DNA from: Bacteroidales bacterium
GTDB lineage: Bacteria > Bacteroidota > Bacteroidia > Bacteroidales > Bacteroidaceae
DNA: 62,302 nt
Assembly (NCBI GenBank): GCA_030528885.1
Contig: JAUMXY010000010.1
Span: 1-62,302 of the forward strand
Direction: 5' to 3'
Shown here: positions 35,258-44,355 of the stretch, in pieces
How the letters are laid out: each line of letters opens with the position of its first letter
How positions within the stretch are numbered: the stretch's first letter is position 1
The notes under the pieces: generated by a model
What the model saw: only the letters and a program-made list of their open reading frames with translations
What the model was told of the DNA's origin: nothing
The model's database searches: none
Made by a program: the position numbers and the translations under genes

Positions 35258-35265
35258 TATCTTTG
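35258..35265 (+). promoter_or_regulatory. -7 box of the small lipoprotein gene
   Basis: TATCTTTG matches TAnnTTTG, 48 bases before the ATG at 35314. No TTG at the usual distance. Confidence 0.5.
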
Positions 35266-35313
35266 CATCAGAAACAAAAAACAAACGTGTTCAACACTTA
35301 ACAACAGGAGCTT

Positions 35314-35478
35314 ATGAAAAAGATGATTCTCATACTTGCCGTTACACTCGGCTCACTCCTTTTCCAATCATGCTTCTACGGACACTACATCGTAGAGCCT
35401 CCTCACAGGCATTATCCGGTCTACGTGGCGCCAGGTCCACCACCCCCGCCACCCATACACAGGCCGCACAGACGTTAA
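35314..35478 (+). CDS. Small proline-rich lipoprotein
   Basis: 54 residues starting MKKMILILAVTLGSLLFQSC, a compact signal peptide with a Cys at residue 20 as lipid attachment site. The mature part of 35 residues is rich in Pro, His, Tyr and Arg, with a run of six prolines (PGPPPPPP) and the end HRPHRR. A purine-rich GGAG lies 4 bases before the ATG, a promoter box lies at 35258-35265 and a strong terminator at 35559-35597, so it is a complete single-gene unit. It is easily missed because of its length. Function unknown; probably an envelope lipoprotein. Confidence 0.7.
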   Translation: MKKMILILAVTLGSLLFQSCFYGHYIVEPPHRHYPVYVAPGPPPPPPIHRPHRR

Positions 35479-35558
35479 AATGATAAAGTGAGAAGATGCA
35501 TTTTGCCCTTGCAGCTTCTTCAAGAAGAACATAATAATATTGGTTAGTTTTTGTATGA

Positions 35559-35597
35559 GCAGCTTCGACACCGTGATGGCCTCGAAGCTGCATTTTT
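35559..35597 (+). terminator. Terminator of the small lipoprotein gene
   Basis: Perfect 10-base stem GCAGCTTCGA/TCGAAGCTGC (35559-35568, 35582-35591) followed by ATTTTTAG. Confidence 0.75.
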
Positions 35598-35619
35598 AGC
35601 ATGGGTGGAAAACACTGCT

Positions 35620-35668
35620 TTTTGTGCCTCAAAACAGGTGAGACTCTCACCACTTTGGGGGCACAAAA
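35620..35668 (-). repeat. Extragenic palindromic repeat, family B, copy 1 (short form)
   Basis: One GGTGAGACTCTCACC core (35637-35651) within outer arms TTTTGTGCC (35620-35628) and GGCACAAAA (35660-35668). The AACACTGC flank on its left matches the right flank of copy 3 in reverse, so it is inverted relative to that copy and lacks two of the three cores. Confidence 0.75.
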
Positions 35669-35736
35669 GGATGGTAAAAACAAGATGGCTTTCTTTGAAT
35701 GCTTTTCAGTATTATTGGGGGCAGACGGTAACAAAA

Positions 35737-35773
35737 AAGCAGGGCTACGTCCAACATAGACATAGCCCTGCTT
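35737..35773 (-). terminator. Terminator of the metallopeptidase-like gene
   Basis: Perfect 11-base stem (35737-35747 with 35763-35773) followed on the minus strand by TTTTGTTACC, 27 bases beyond the stop at 35800. Confidence 0.8.
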
Positions 35774-35799
35774 GCAGGCAGGCATGAGAGCCTGACAGA

Positions 35800-38562
35800 T
35801 TATTTCACATATACCTTATAGGTGTCGGTCTTGCCGTTCTGTACAAACTTGATGAAATAGAGTCCTGGCGCAAGGGAAGAGGGCAGCGTGTAGGTATTGC
35901 CTTGCAGGGGAGCCTCATCAACGACGATTCCTGACAGTCCGAGCATATTGACACGCACTTGGTCGGGCGAGATGCCGTTGGCAAGCTGTACGGTGATAGG
36001 ATGCCCTGCCATCAGTCTTCCGGTGAGGAGCTTGACGCCGTTGCTGCCAGGTGTGTAGGGGGCATCAGGCTCGCTTCCATTTATTTCTTTGATGTCGAGC
36101 GCTATGTTTTGGGCTTCGCGGGCTGCATCCTCATCGTAAGACGCATCGGTCAACGTCTGTTCGTTAAGGCTCCACTTGGTGTAGAGGTCGGCCACCTGCA
36201 GGGCGCCATCGAGGAGACGGACGCGGTAGTCGTAGTGGTGCTTGCGCTGTGCCTGATTGTTGTCGTTGGTATAGATGTAGTCGGTGTTTGCCACGACAAG
36301 GAAGATGACATTGTTGGCCGGTCTGTCGGTGAGGTCTATCCTTGTCTTTCCGCAATGGATGGGCTGTGAATAGTAGTTCTTTCCTGCTTTTGTCACATAG
36401 CAGAGCTGGGCACGCATCTCTGTGTCTTGCGGCAGGAACTCGACTGTGGCAGAGTTGGCTTTTGAGTCAACATGGATAGGGATGATGTTGCTGCCTGACC
36501 ATCCCGGGTTGGTGATGGTGTCTGGCGCCATCCAGTTGTCCAGCGAATTTTTCTTGAGTCCTTGGTAAGGTGTCAGCTTGAATGGCTCGACGTCAATCCA
36601 ATAGGGTTCCCACTCGGCTTTCACTACAACGCCGATATTGTCATTCATGATTTGCCTATAGCCTTTTTTCCAGCCACCAATGTCGAAGGTGGCCATGCGT
36701 GAGCGGTATTGCAAGATGAGCTGCCTCATGGTTTCATCGCCCAGCATGGTTCCGATGCCCTTGAGCACATAGTCGGAGCAGTTGCGCCAAATCCAAGGAA
36801 TGCTGCCCTTTCCGCATATTTCTCCCAAGATGATTGGGAAGGCATTGCCATACTGGGTTCCGCCGAGCAGGTTGCGCCAGGTGCAGATTTGCTGGCCATT
36901 GCTTTCATACATATTGACGCCTTCAGCTGTTGGTCCTCCAAACGAGCCGTCTTGCAGCCATCCTGAATAGCATTCGATAGGCATGAAGGGAGCGACAAAA
37001 GGACAGGCGTCAAGGAAACCTGGCGTTCCATACTTGTTATCGCGCTCGGTAGCCATAGCGCTCTGCAACCATGTGTTGCCAGCCTCGTGGAACCAGCTTG
37101 ACTTGTGGCAGGAGCCTAAATCGGCGAAGAGGGCGTGGATGCCTTCATGTATCATGGCTTCACGCTGATAGTCGCCATCGCTCCACTTCTTGTCGGCATC
37201 GTCGCGGAAGCGAGAGAAGGGAAGATAAGATGCCCACACGCAAGGCCAGTTTGCTTTGATGCCCGTCACAGGGTCTTCGTACCAGATGGCGCCCTGATAA
37301 CCGCCTTTCTCCTCATTGCTGGTGTTGTCATTCTTGAGGCCGGAACCGAAAATGTAGATGAGCGAGCGGTATCCATTACGAGCGCGGAGGTCGGGCGGCC
37401 AGCCCATGTTGTTGCGGATGTAGGCAAAGTCTTCATCGTACTTCTCTATCATGTTCTGCGCGCACTTCTTGACTTCGTCAGAATTGTAGGCTCCACATTC
37501 CTTGTTCAGATTGCTGCCCCACACGACGGTCCACCATTCACCATCCACTCGGTTAACAGGCTTTCCGTTACGGTCAGTGGAAGGTACATCGCCAAGGTTT
37601 TTTGTAGGCTTCTCGAATTTGCCGTAGTTGTATTTGGCATCGGTCGTCCAGTCGTGGGAGAACATCGGCACTCGTCCTTCCCAAGAGAATGGTGCGCCCA
37701 GAGGCTCTGTCTGCACATCGACGTAGATACGCATGTCGGTCTGGGTGAGCGTATTCCCGTCTGCATCCTTGTACATCATAGAACAAAGATAATAGCCTGA
37801 ATGTTCTGGCGCAGCACTCTCTGTCAGCACAAATTCCGGGTCTGCCTTGTAGCCGCGGAGCTGCTTGTCGTGCTTGTCTTTGTAGCGCACTCTATACAGG
37901 GTGTTGCCGTCTCTATCGCCACAGCTGAAGGTAATCCTGTCACCTTCCATCACCTGTATGTAGTTCTGCTGCAGCCATTCCCCGTCGTTCTGGCGAACAA
38001 GAGGCTGCAATTTCCAAAGGTCAATCTCATCCGTTCGGTGCTCGATTGTTTCAACATATTCAGGCTGGTCTGATTCGACACGATCACCAGAACCTATCGT
38101 TACATTGAACACATACTGAACAGTATCGGCATCCTGCACGAACATCTCAGCAAAGGTGAAACTATCCCCTGCGCTTGCCTTTGTATTGTTATGAATGATT
38201 TTGAAGTATCCCTTTTCGTACTTGCAGGCTACACAGCGATTAGCGTTTGAAGCAGCGCAAGCCACACCTTTCTTTGTGAACCAATAGCCTGTTCCGTAGG
38301 ACTTGGTGCTGTAGGTTGCGTTGGTGCTGCCCTGTTTTGCCAAGAAACGGATGGAACCTAAAGAGATTCCTTTCTCAAGCGATTCTTCGGAGGAACGGCC
38401 GAAAGCATCGACCAACACATTGGTGCTCACCCGCATCACAGTAGGAGCATCTGATGCTTTCTCGGCATCGCGGATGATGTTTGCCGTATAAGTCACCTTG
38501 GAGCCTGCATAGGACAGGGCTGTACATACGAGCAGCGATAAAGTAAGTAAGCTTTTCTTCAT
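35800..38562 (-). CDS. Large secreted protein with HExxH metallopeptidase-like core (DUF6055-like)
   Basis: 920 residues. The signal peptide MKKSLLTLSLLVCTALSYAG is followed by a DUF4859-like beta domain (about 20-155). An Ig-like domain (about 190-290) contains 'PEHSGYYLCSMMY', the D/S-x-G-x-Y-x-C pattern of Ig folds. The central domain has HEGIH at residues 472-476 with Glu493 in 'SSWFHEAGNTW' as a possible third zinc ligand, resembling gluzincin-type DUF6055 proteins. The C-terminal 80 residues end 'LAPGLYFIKFVQNGKTDTYK', a type IX secretion-like sorting tail. It is likely to act outside the cell; the substrate is unknown and peptidase activity is unproven. Confidence 0.72.
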   Translation of the reverse strand: MKKSLLTLSLLVCTALSYAGSKVTYTANIIRDAEKASDAPTVMRVSTNVLVDAFGRSSEESLEKGISLGSIRFLAKQGSTNATYSTKSYGTGYWFTKKGVACAASNANRCVACKYEKGYFKIIHNNTKASAGDSFTFAEMFVQDADTVQYVFNVTIGSGDRVESDQPEYVETIEHRTDEIDLWKLQPLVRQNDGEWLQQNYIQVMEGDRITFSCGDRDGNTLYRVRYKDKHDKQLRGYKADPEFVLTESAAPEHSGYYLCSMMYKDADGNTLTQTDMRIYVDVQTEPLGAPFSWEGRVPMFSHDWTTDAKYNYGKFEKPTKNLGDVPSTDRNGKPVNRVDGEWWTVVWGSNLNKECGAYNSDEVKKCAQNMIEKYDEDFAYIRNNMGWPPDLRARNGYRSLIYIFGSGLKNDNTSNEEKGGYQGAIWYEDPVTGIKANWPCVWASYLPFSRFRDDADKKWSDGDYQREAMIHEGIHALFADLGSCHKSSWFHEAGNTWLQSAMATERDNKYGTPGFLDACPFVAPFMPIECYSGWLQDGSFGGPTAEGVNMYESNGQQICTWRNLLGGTQYGNAFPIILGEICGKGSIPWIWRNCSDYVLKGIGTMLGDETMRQLILQYRSRMATFDIGGWKKGYRQIMNDNIGVVVKAEWEPYWIDVEPFKLTPYQGLKKNSLDNWMAPDTITNPGWSGSNIIPIHVDSKANSATVEFLPQDTEMRAQLCYVTKAGKNYYSQPIHCGKTRIDLTDRPANNVIFLVVANTDYIYTNDNNQAQRKHHYDYRVRLLDGALQVADLYTKWSLNEQTLTDASYDEDAAREAQNIALDIKEINGSEPDAPYTPGSNGVKLLTGRLMAGHPITVQLANGISPDQVRVNMLGLSGIVVDEAPLQGNTYTLPSSLAPGLYFIKFVQNGKTDTYKVYVK

Positions 38563-38608
38563 AAGGTAATAAGATAATCAATTAATGAGTTAGTTAGATT
38601 TGATTCCA

Positions 38609-38616
38609 CAAAATTA
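38609..38616 (-). promoter_or_regulatory. -7 box of the metallopeptidase-like gene
   Basis: Minus-strand TAATTTTG matches TAnnTTTG, 46 bases upstream of the start. No well-placed TTG. Confidence 0.4.
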
Positions 38617-38636
38617 CATTCTTTTTCACAATAAAG

Positions 38637-38678
38637 AAAGTGCTTCAACACCTTTTCGCCGGCATTGAAGCACTTTTT
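38637..38678 (-). terminator. Terminator of the S46 peptidase gene
   Basis: Perfect 12-base stem AAAGTGCTTCAA/TTGAAGCACTTT (38637-38648, 38665-38676) followed on the minus strand by CTTTATTGTG. Confidence 0.7.
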
Positions 38679-38722
38679 AGACAATTGTTTTACAAATGGA
38701 CGATTCTTTCAGATATTAGCCA

Positions 38723-40852
38723 TTACTCAATCGTCAATTCGTTAATCAGACGCTTGGCGTTGCTGTAGTCATCCATAACTGAAAGCACCCAGCGGATATC
38801 GACAGAGATGCATCGCTGCAAGGCATTGTCGAACTTCAGGTCGCCTGACATGGCTTCCCAGTTTCCATCGAAGGCAAGACCGATGAGACGGCCCTTGCCA
38901 TCGAAAACTCCTGAACCCGAGTTGCCGCCTGTGATGTCATTGGTCGTAAGGAAGCAAAGAGGAAGTTCGCCTGTAGCCTTATCAATATAGCGTGCTGAGA
39001 ATTTTCCTTTCTTCATCCACTTATAGACAGAAGGAATGAGCCTGTAGTCGTAGTTGTCGGGGTTCTGCTCGTGCTTGTTGAGGAAAGAGCGAGGACTGGT
39101 GATAAGCTGAGTCGCCTCTTCTTTCAGCCCTGTTGTACCAGGAGTGAAATCAATCGGTTTGCACAGACCATAGCTGAGACGCAAGGTAAAGTTTGCATCA
39201 GGATAATATTCACGGTCATGATTCATCTCGCGGATACCATCACCAAGAATGCGTTCATACTCTTGTTCGCTACCGCTTACCGACAGCTGGCTTGCGTAAA
39301 CGTCAAACAATTGACTGGCTACTTTTGCCATGGGGTCGTCAGCCACCTCGCTGAACGAATAAACCTGACGAATCTCGTCGGGGCGAGCAAAGACAGAAGT
39401 CGCATAAAGGTTATCCACATAACGGCTATAGTCGCCATTCCATGTACTGTTGATTTCATGCATAATTTCTTGAATCTGAAACTTGGTTCCTGAAGCCTGC
39501 TTAACGTAGTTTTGCAGCAGAGAAAGGAATACTTTCTTATCTGTTTCCACGTCAATGTTCTTATAGGCATTTTCAACTTTTTCCTGAAACTTTTCGTCTT
39601 CGCTGCCACGTCTAGAGCTCGCTACATTCTTCAGAACTAAGCCTAGAATATCACTTCCACGATAGAAAGATTCCATCCACAGGTTGTTGCCATACAAAAC
39701 AGAAGCTTCTGATTCGTAGATTGACTTCAATGAATCGAGTGCACAGATGTACTTGCCACGTTTGTTAACATCCTTTTTCGACCATTCTTTCAAATCTTGC
39801 TCCTGCTGCTGCTTTTCTTCAACAACCTTCAGATTTTCAAGCGCCTGATTCTGGCCAAGAGAGAATTTCCAGTAATTGGAACTGCTAGCATATTTAGACG
39901 CATACATAATACGAATGGAATCACTCTGCCGCATTACCTCTCGAAGCACATCGAGCTTCACGCCACGTACCTGATAGCGCACATCGTTAAGCGTCCTCAT
40001 CGTACTTTCTATACCATAACTGGAAAGATAGCGGTCTGTGCTGCCGGGATAGCCAAGCGTCATCGCATAAGAACCGTCTTGATACCCTTGTGTGCTGACA
40101 CGAGCATATTGCAGCGGATGGTAGGGCACATTGTCCTTGCTGTATTCAGCTGGGGCATTGTTTTTATCGGCATAAATACGGAAGACACTGAAATCACAAG
40201 TCTGACGAGGCCACATCCAGTTATCTGTATCGCCACCATATTTGCCTAAGCATTGTGGTGGAGCGTAAACCAAACGCACGTCGTCAAACCGCTGATAAAC
40301 AGAAAGGAAATATTTGCTGCCCTTATAGAAAGGATTGACTTCGCTTTGGATGCCCTTGCCGCTATAATTAACCATTTCCATCAATCTGCTAGAAACGGAA
40401 TCTATGGCCACGTCCTTCTGCATATCGGAAGCGCCTTCTGGCACTGCACTCAGTATCAAGTCTGTCACATCAACGGTCTTGATGTGGAACAGCACATACA
40501 AGCCTTCGTTGGGAAGTTCGTCTTCTAGCTTTTTGGCATAGAATCCATACTTCAAGTAATCATGTTCAGGCGCTGAATGGGTTTGGATGGCGCTGAACCC
40601 ACAATGATGATTGGTAAAGACAAGACCTTCGTCAGACACAACAACTCCTGAGCAGAAACCGCCTAACTGGATGATTGCATTGTTGAGTGAAGGATGCTCT
40701 GTGCTGTAAAGTTCCTCGGCTGTCAGCTCCAGCCCAAGACTGCGCAAGACAGAGTCGGTTTTCTCTGAAATGTTTCCCATCACCCACATGCCTTCATCGG
40801 CACGAGCTGTCAGGGCGAGAAGGGTTAACAAGATAAAAGTTAGTTTCTTCAT
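38723..40852 (-). CDS. dpp7: S46 dipeptidyl peptidase, DPP7 type
   Basis: 709 residues with a signal peptide (MKKLTFILLTLLALTARA). It removes dipeptides from peptide N-termini in the periplasm, feeding amino-acid fermentation. Family motifs are 'GGFCSGVVVSDEGLVFTNHH' with the catalytic His at 82/83 and 'DITGGNSGSGVFDGKGRLIG' with nucleophile Ser645. The residue 18 positions after that Ser is Gly663 (in FDGNWEA). In characterised enzymes Gly at this site marks DPP7 (hydrophobic P1) and Arg marks DPP11 (acidic P1), so DPP7-like specificity is inferred. A terminator follows at 38637-38678. Confidence 0.93.
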   Translation of the reverse strand: MKKLTFILLTLLALTARADEGMWVMGNISEKTDSVLRSLGLELTAEELYSTEHPSLNNAIIQLGGFCSGVVVSDEGLVFTNHHCGFSAIQTHSAPEHDYLKYGFYAKKLEDELPNEGLYVLFHIKTVDVTDLILSAVPEGASDMQKDVAIDSVSSRLMEMVNYSGKGIQSEVNPFYKGSKYFLSVYQRFDDVRLVYAPPQCLGKYGGDTDNWMWPRQTCDFSVFRIYADKNNAPAEYSKDNVPYHPLQYARVSTQGYQDGSYAMTLGYPGSTDRYLSSYGIESTMRTLNDVRYQVRGVKLDVLREVMRQSDSIRIMYASKYASSSNYWKFSLGQNQALENLKVVEEKQQQEQDLKEWSKKDVNKRGKYICALDSLKSIYESEASVLYGNNLWMESFYRGSDILGLVLKNVASSRRGSEDEKFQEKVENAYKNIDVETDKKVFLSLLQNYVKQASGTKFQIQEIMHEINSTWNGDYSRYVDNLYATSVFARPDEIRQVYSFSEVADDPMAKVASQLFDVYASQLSVSGSEQEYERILGDGIREMNHDREYYPDANFTLRLSYGLCKPIDFTPGTTGLKEEATQLITSPRSFLNKHEQNPDNYDYRLIPSVYKWMKKGKFSARYIDKATGELPLCFLTTNDITGGNSGSGVFDGKGRLIGLAFDGNWEAMSGDLKFDNALQRCISVDIRWVLSVMDDYSNAKRLINELTIE

Positions 40853-40886
40853 ATCTGTAGCTATATATTAATAATGTATATTTTTT

Positions 40887-42335
40887 TTATCTCTTCTTGA
40901 ATTTCTTCCCAATCACAGGTAAACGATGCAGCGGAAGGTCCTTACGCACGACTTCTATGAGGAAAAGGAGAAGAACGCCCATATCCAGTATCAGGCGCAG
41001 CCAAGTGGGCCATGTCTGAGGTAAACAAGTCATGGCAACATAGAGTACCGCCGCAAGAACAATGTACGAGAAAATACCTTTAAGGTCGTAGCGTATGGGA
41101 TTACACTTCTGGCCTACGGCATAACTGAGCAACATGGCGGTGCCATAACCAACGCAACCTCCCCAAGCACAAGCCATGTAGCCATATCGAGGAATGAAAA
41201 GAACGTTGACCGCTATGAGTACGGCACATCCTGCCAGCGAAAAGAAAGCACCCCAAATGGTCTTGTCGATAAGCTTGTACCAGAAGGATAAGTTGAAGTA
41301 GATTCCCATCATGATTTCTGCCACCATCACGATAGGAACAACAACGAGTCCTTGACGATATTCTTCGCCCACAAGGTACTGAAGGACATCCATGAAAGCA
41401 ATAACACAGAGAAATGCAAAAAGCGTAAAGATGATAAAGTACTTCATCGCATGGGCATAATACTCTTTGCTGTCCTTTTCCTTTGCTGTGGAGAAGACTA
41501 TTGGTTCGTAGGCATAGCGGAAAGCCTGGGTTATCAGTGCCATAATCATCGCCACCTTCACGCAAGCGCCATAGATGCCCAACTGAGCCTGAGCGTCAGC
41601 CTCTTTGTAAATTAGCGGGAAGAGTATCTTATCAGCAGCTTGGTTAAGGATGCCTGCGACACCCAGCAAAAGAATGGGCCATGAATAAGAAAGCATACGC
41701 TTGAGAAGAGCCCAGTCGAAATGCCATTTCACCTTGAGGAAATCGGGAACAAAGAAGAATGTGATAAGCCCTGTGCACCAAAGGTTGATGCTAAAGACAT
41801 AAGAAACGTCTGTTTTCCCTAAAACTACAAAGTAAAATACATTGAGTACAATATTTAAGATGATAAAGAGCAACTTGAGCGATGCGAACTTAATGGATTT
41901 CTTCTGGAATCGCAAGTAGCTTAAAGGCATTGCCTGAATAGCATCAAGCACCACTACCCCAGACATCATCAGCAGATATTCAGGGTGTTCAGCGTATCCC
42001 AGCGCCTCGCTGATGGGAGTGATGAATGCAAACATTCCTGCTAAGAAAATTGCCGACAGCACACCCACCACGGACAGCGCAGTGGAGAACACGGTGTCTG
42101 GGGTCTCATCCGCCTTATTCGCAAAACGAAAAAGCGTGGTTTCCATACCAAAGATAAGGATTATCAAGATGAGCGCCGTGTAAGCATAGAGATTGGTTAC
42201 CACTCCATAGCCTCCACTGGCAGCAGAAATGACATGGGTATAGAGCGGCATCAGCAGGTAATTAAGGAATCTGCCTACAATGCTGCTCAAGCCATATATG
42301 GCTGTGTCTTTTGCTAAACTTTTCAGGTTGGCCAT
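40887..42335 (-). CDS. Polysaccharide/lipid-linked oligosaccharide flippase (MOP family)
   Basis: 482 residues with about 12-14 hydrophobic spans. The N-terminal 'KDTAIYGLSSIVGRFLNYLLMPLYTHV' (in part) is typical of Wzx/O-antigen flippase and MurJ-like members of the MOP superfamily. It probably moves a lipid-linked glycan across the inner membrane. No glycosyltransferase genes lie nearby, so the substrate is unknown. The S46 peptidase gene follows after 34 bases and speA precedes by 91. Confidence 0.85.
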   Translation of the reverse strand: MANLKSLAKDTAIYGLSSIVGRFLNYLLMPLYTHVISAASGGYGVVTNLYAYTALILIILIFGMETTLFRFANKADETPDTVFSTALSVVGVLSAIFLAGMFAFITPISEALGYAEHPEYLLMMSGVVVLDAIQAMPLSYLRFQKKSIKFASLKLLFIILNIVLNVFYFVVLGKTDVSYVFSINLWCTGLITFFFVPDFLKVKWHFDWALLKRMLSYSWPILLLGVAGILNQAADKILFPLIYKEADAQAQLGIYGACVKVAMIMALITQAFRYAYEPIVFSTAKEKDSKEYYAHAMKYFIIFTLFAFLCVIAFMDVLQYLVGEEYRQGLVVVPIVMVAEIMMGIYFNLSFWYKLIDKTIWGAFFSLAGCAVLIAVNVLFIPRYGYMACAWGGCVGYGTAMLLSYAVGQKCNPIRYDLKGIFSYIVLAAVLYVAMTCLPQTWPTWLRLILDMGVLLLFLIEVVRKDLPLHRLPVIGKKFKKR

Positions 42336-42426
42336 ATTTCTCTCTTAATACATCACTCGTCATTAGATTGGCGCAACTTGTCTAATGAAGAACAAGCCAG
42401 AAGGATATGACGAGGTACTCTTTCCT

Positions 42427-44322
42427 TTATTCCAAATAGGTATATCCGTAAAGACCTGAACGATAGGTGTCAAGGAACTCCTTACCTTCATCAAGCGTTA
42501 CCTTGCCGTCTTTGATGGCCTGCTTCACCCATATCTCAAGACTGCGCACAAGTTTCTTAGGCTCATACTGCACATAGCTGAGAACATCGGCAACAGTCTC
42601 ACCATCAATAATATTCTTGATGTGGTATCCATCCTTGTCGGTCGTGACATGAATGGCATTGGTGTCGCCAAACAGATTGTGCATATCACCAAGAATCTCC
42701 TGATATGCTCCTACAAGGAATACTCCAATATAGTAGGATCCCTTCTTCTTGTCAAGCGGATGCAGAGGAATAAAGTGGTTGATGCCCGTCTCCGTAGCAA
42801 ACGCTGCTATCTTCCCGTCAGAGTCACAAGTGATATCTTGTATCGTAGCATTGCGGCCAGGACGTTCGTTCAACCGCTGAATGGGCATGATGGGGAATAT
42901 CTGGTCAATAGCCCAAGAGTCAGGCAGCGAATGGAACAGTGAGAAATTGCAGAAATACTTGTCTGCCAACAGTTTGTCAAGAGAGCGGAACTCTTCTGGC
43001 ACATGTTTCATTGTATGGACAAGCGTGTTGATTTCGCGCGCAACGGCCCAATACATTCTTTCTATTTCGGCTCGCGTACGCAAATCGAGCATGCCATGCG
43101 AGAACAAATCAAGGGCTTCTTCACGAATTTGCTGCGCATCATGCCAATTCTCCAACATGTTGCGCATATTGATGTTGCACCAAATCTCGTAGAGTTCTTT
43201 TGCCAAAGCGTGGTCATTCTCGCCCACCACAAACTCATCTGGCATAGCCGGTACCTCAGTCGTCTCGAGCACTTCCATAATCAGCACAGCGTGATGAGCT
43301 GCGAGAGAACGGCCACCTTCCGTAATGAGATTAGGATGCGGAACACTGTTGCTGTTGGCAGCATCGACAAATGTATAAACACAATTGTTCACATACTCTT
43401 GGATAGAGTAGTTGACCGAGCTCTCGCTGTTGCTTGAACGACTTCCGTCGTAGTCGACTCCTAATCCACCACCACAGTCAACAAATTCGATTCCATAGCC
43501 CATCTTGTGCAATTGGACATAGAACATACTTGCCTCACGAAGCGCATTCTGAATCCGACGAATCTTTGTTATCTGCGAACCAATATGGAAATGTATCAGC
43601 TTCAAGCAGTCTTTCATCTCATTCTCATCAAGATACTGCAATGCAGCCAACAGTTCGCCTGATGTCAGACCGAACTTGCTCGCATCGCCACCACTTTCTT
43701 CCCATTTGCCTGAACCAGAGGCCGCAAGTTTAATACGGATACCCATATTAGGGCGAACTCCTATCTTCTTCGCTATCCGAGTAATGATTTCCAACTCGTT
43801 CAATTTCTCCACTACGATGAATATGCGTTTGCCCATCTTCTGAGCCAGCAAGGCCAATTCAATGTAATCCTGGTCCTTATATCCATTGCAGACAATCAGA
43901 GAGTCGCTATTCATGTTCACAGCCAGCACCGCATGCAACTCTGGCTTAGAGCCAGCCTCAAGTCCCAGATTGAATTTCTTTCCATGCTTAATCACTTCCT
44001 CAACAACAGGGCTTATCTGATTCACCTTGATGGGGTAAATGATGAAGTTCTCTGCATTATAGCCATATTCCTTCGCTGCTTTGGCAAAGCAAGTAGCGGT
44101 CTTCTCGATACGGTTGTCGATAATGTCAGGGAAACGAACCAGCACAGGAGCCGATACATCACGCAAAGCGAGATCGTCCATCACTTCCTTAAGGTCAACC
44201 TCGACACCATCCTTGCGTGGCATCACAGCAACATTGCCCTTCTCGTTGATATGAAAATAATTAACGCCCCAACCATTGATTCCATAAAGTTCGTTGGAGT
44301 CCTCAATACGCCATTTTCTCAT
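42427..44322 (-). CDS. speA: Biosynthetic arginine decarboxylase
   Basis: 631 residues, full length for SpeA. A PLP enzyme, it converts arginine to agmatine for polyamine synthesis in the cytoplasm. The N-terminal 'NELYGINGWGVNYFHINEKG' and 'FIIYPIKVNQISPVVEEVIKHG' contain the PLP Lys. 'GLEAGSKPEL', 'LIHFHIGSQI', 'EFVDCGGGLGVDYDG' and 'LITEGGRSLAAHHAV' follow in the expected barrel order. In the beta domain the Cys of 'YFCNFSLFHSLPDSW' and 'DITCDSDG' are conserved active-site parts. It sits 33 bases after aroK in the topA - aroK - speA order. Confidence 0.96.
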   Translation of the reverse strand: MRKWRIEDSNELYGINGWGVNYFHINEKGNVAVMPRKDGVEVDLKEVMDDLALRDVSAPVLVRFPDIIDNRIEKTATCFAKAAKEYGYNAENFIIYPIKVNQISPVVEEVIKHGKKFNLGLEAGSKPELHAVLAVNMNSDSLIVCNGYKDQDYIELALLAQKMGKRIFIVVEKLNELEIITRIAKKIGVRPNMGIRIKLAASGSGKWEESGGDASKFGLTSGELLAALQYLDENEMKDCLKLIHFHIGSQITKIRRIQNALREASMFYVQLHKMGYGIEFVDCGGGLGVDYDGSRSSNSESSVNYSIQEYVNNCVYTFVDAANSNSVPHPNLITEGGRSLAAHHAVLIMEVLETTEVPAMPDEFVVGENDHALAKELYEIWCNINMRNMLENWHDAQQIREEALDLFSHGMLDLRTRAEIERMYWAVAREINTLVHTMKHVPEEFRSLDKLLADKYFCNFSLFHSLPDSWAIDQIFPIMPIQRLNERPGRNATIQDITCDSDGKIAAFATETGINHFIPLHPLDKKKGSYYIGVFLVGAYQEILGDMHNLFGDTNAIHVTTDKDGYHIKNIIDGETVADVLSYVQYEPKKLVRSLEIWVKQAIKDGKVTLDEGKEFLDTYRSGLYGYTYLE

Positions 44323-44355
44323 TGTTAGATTAAGAATGAAAAGTTAACAACAAAC

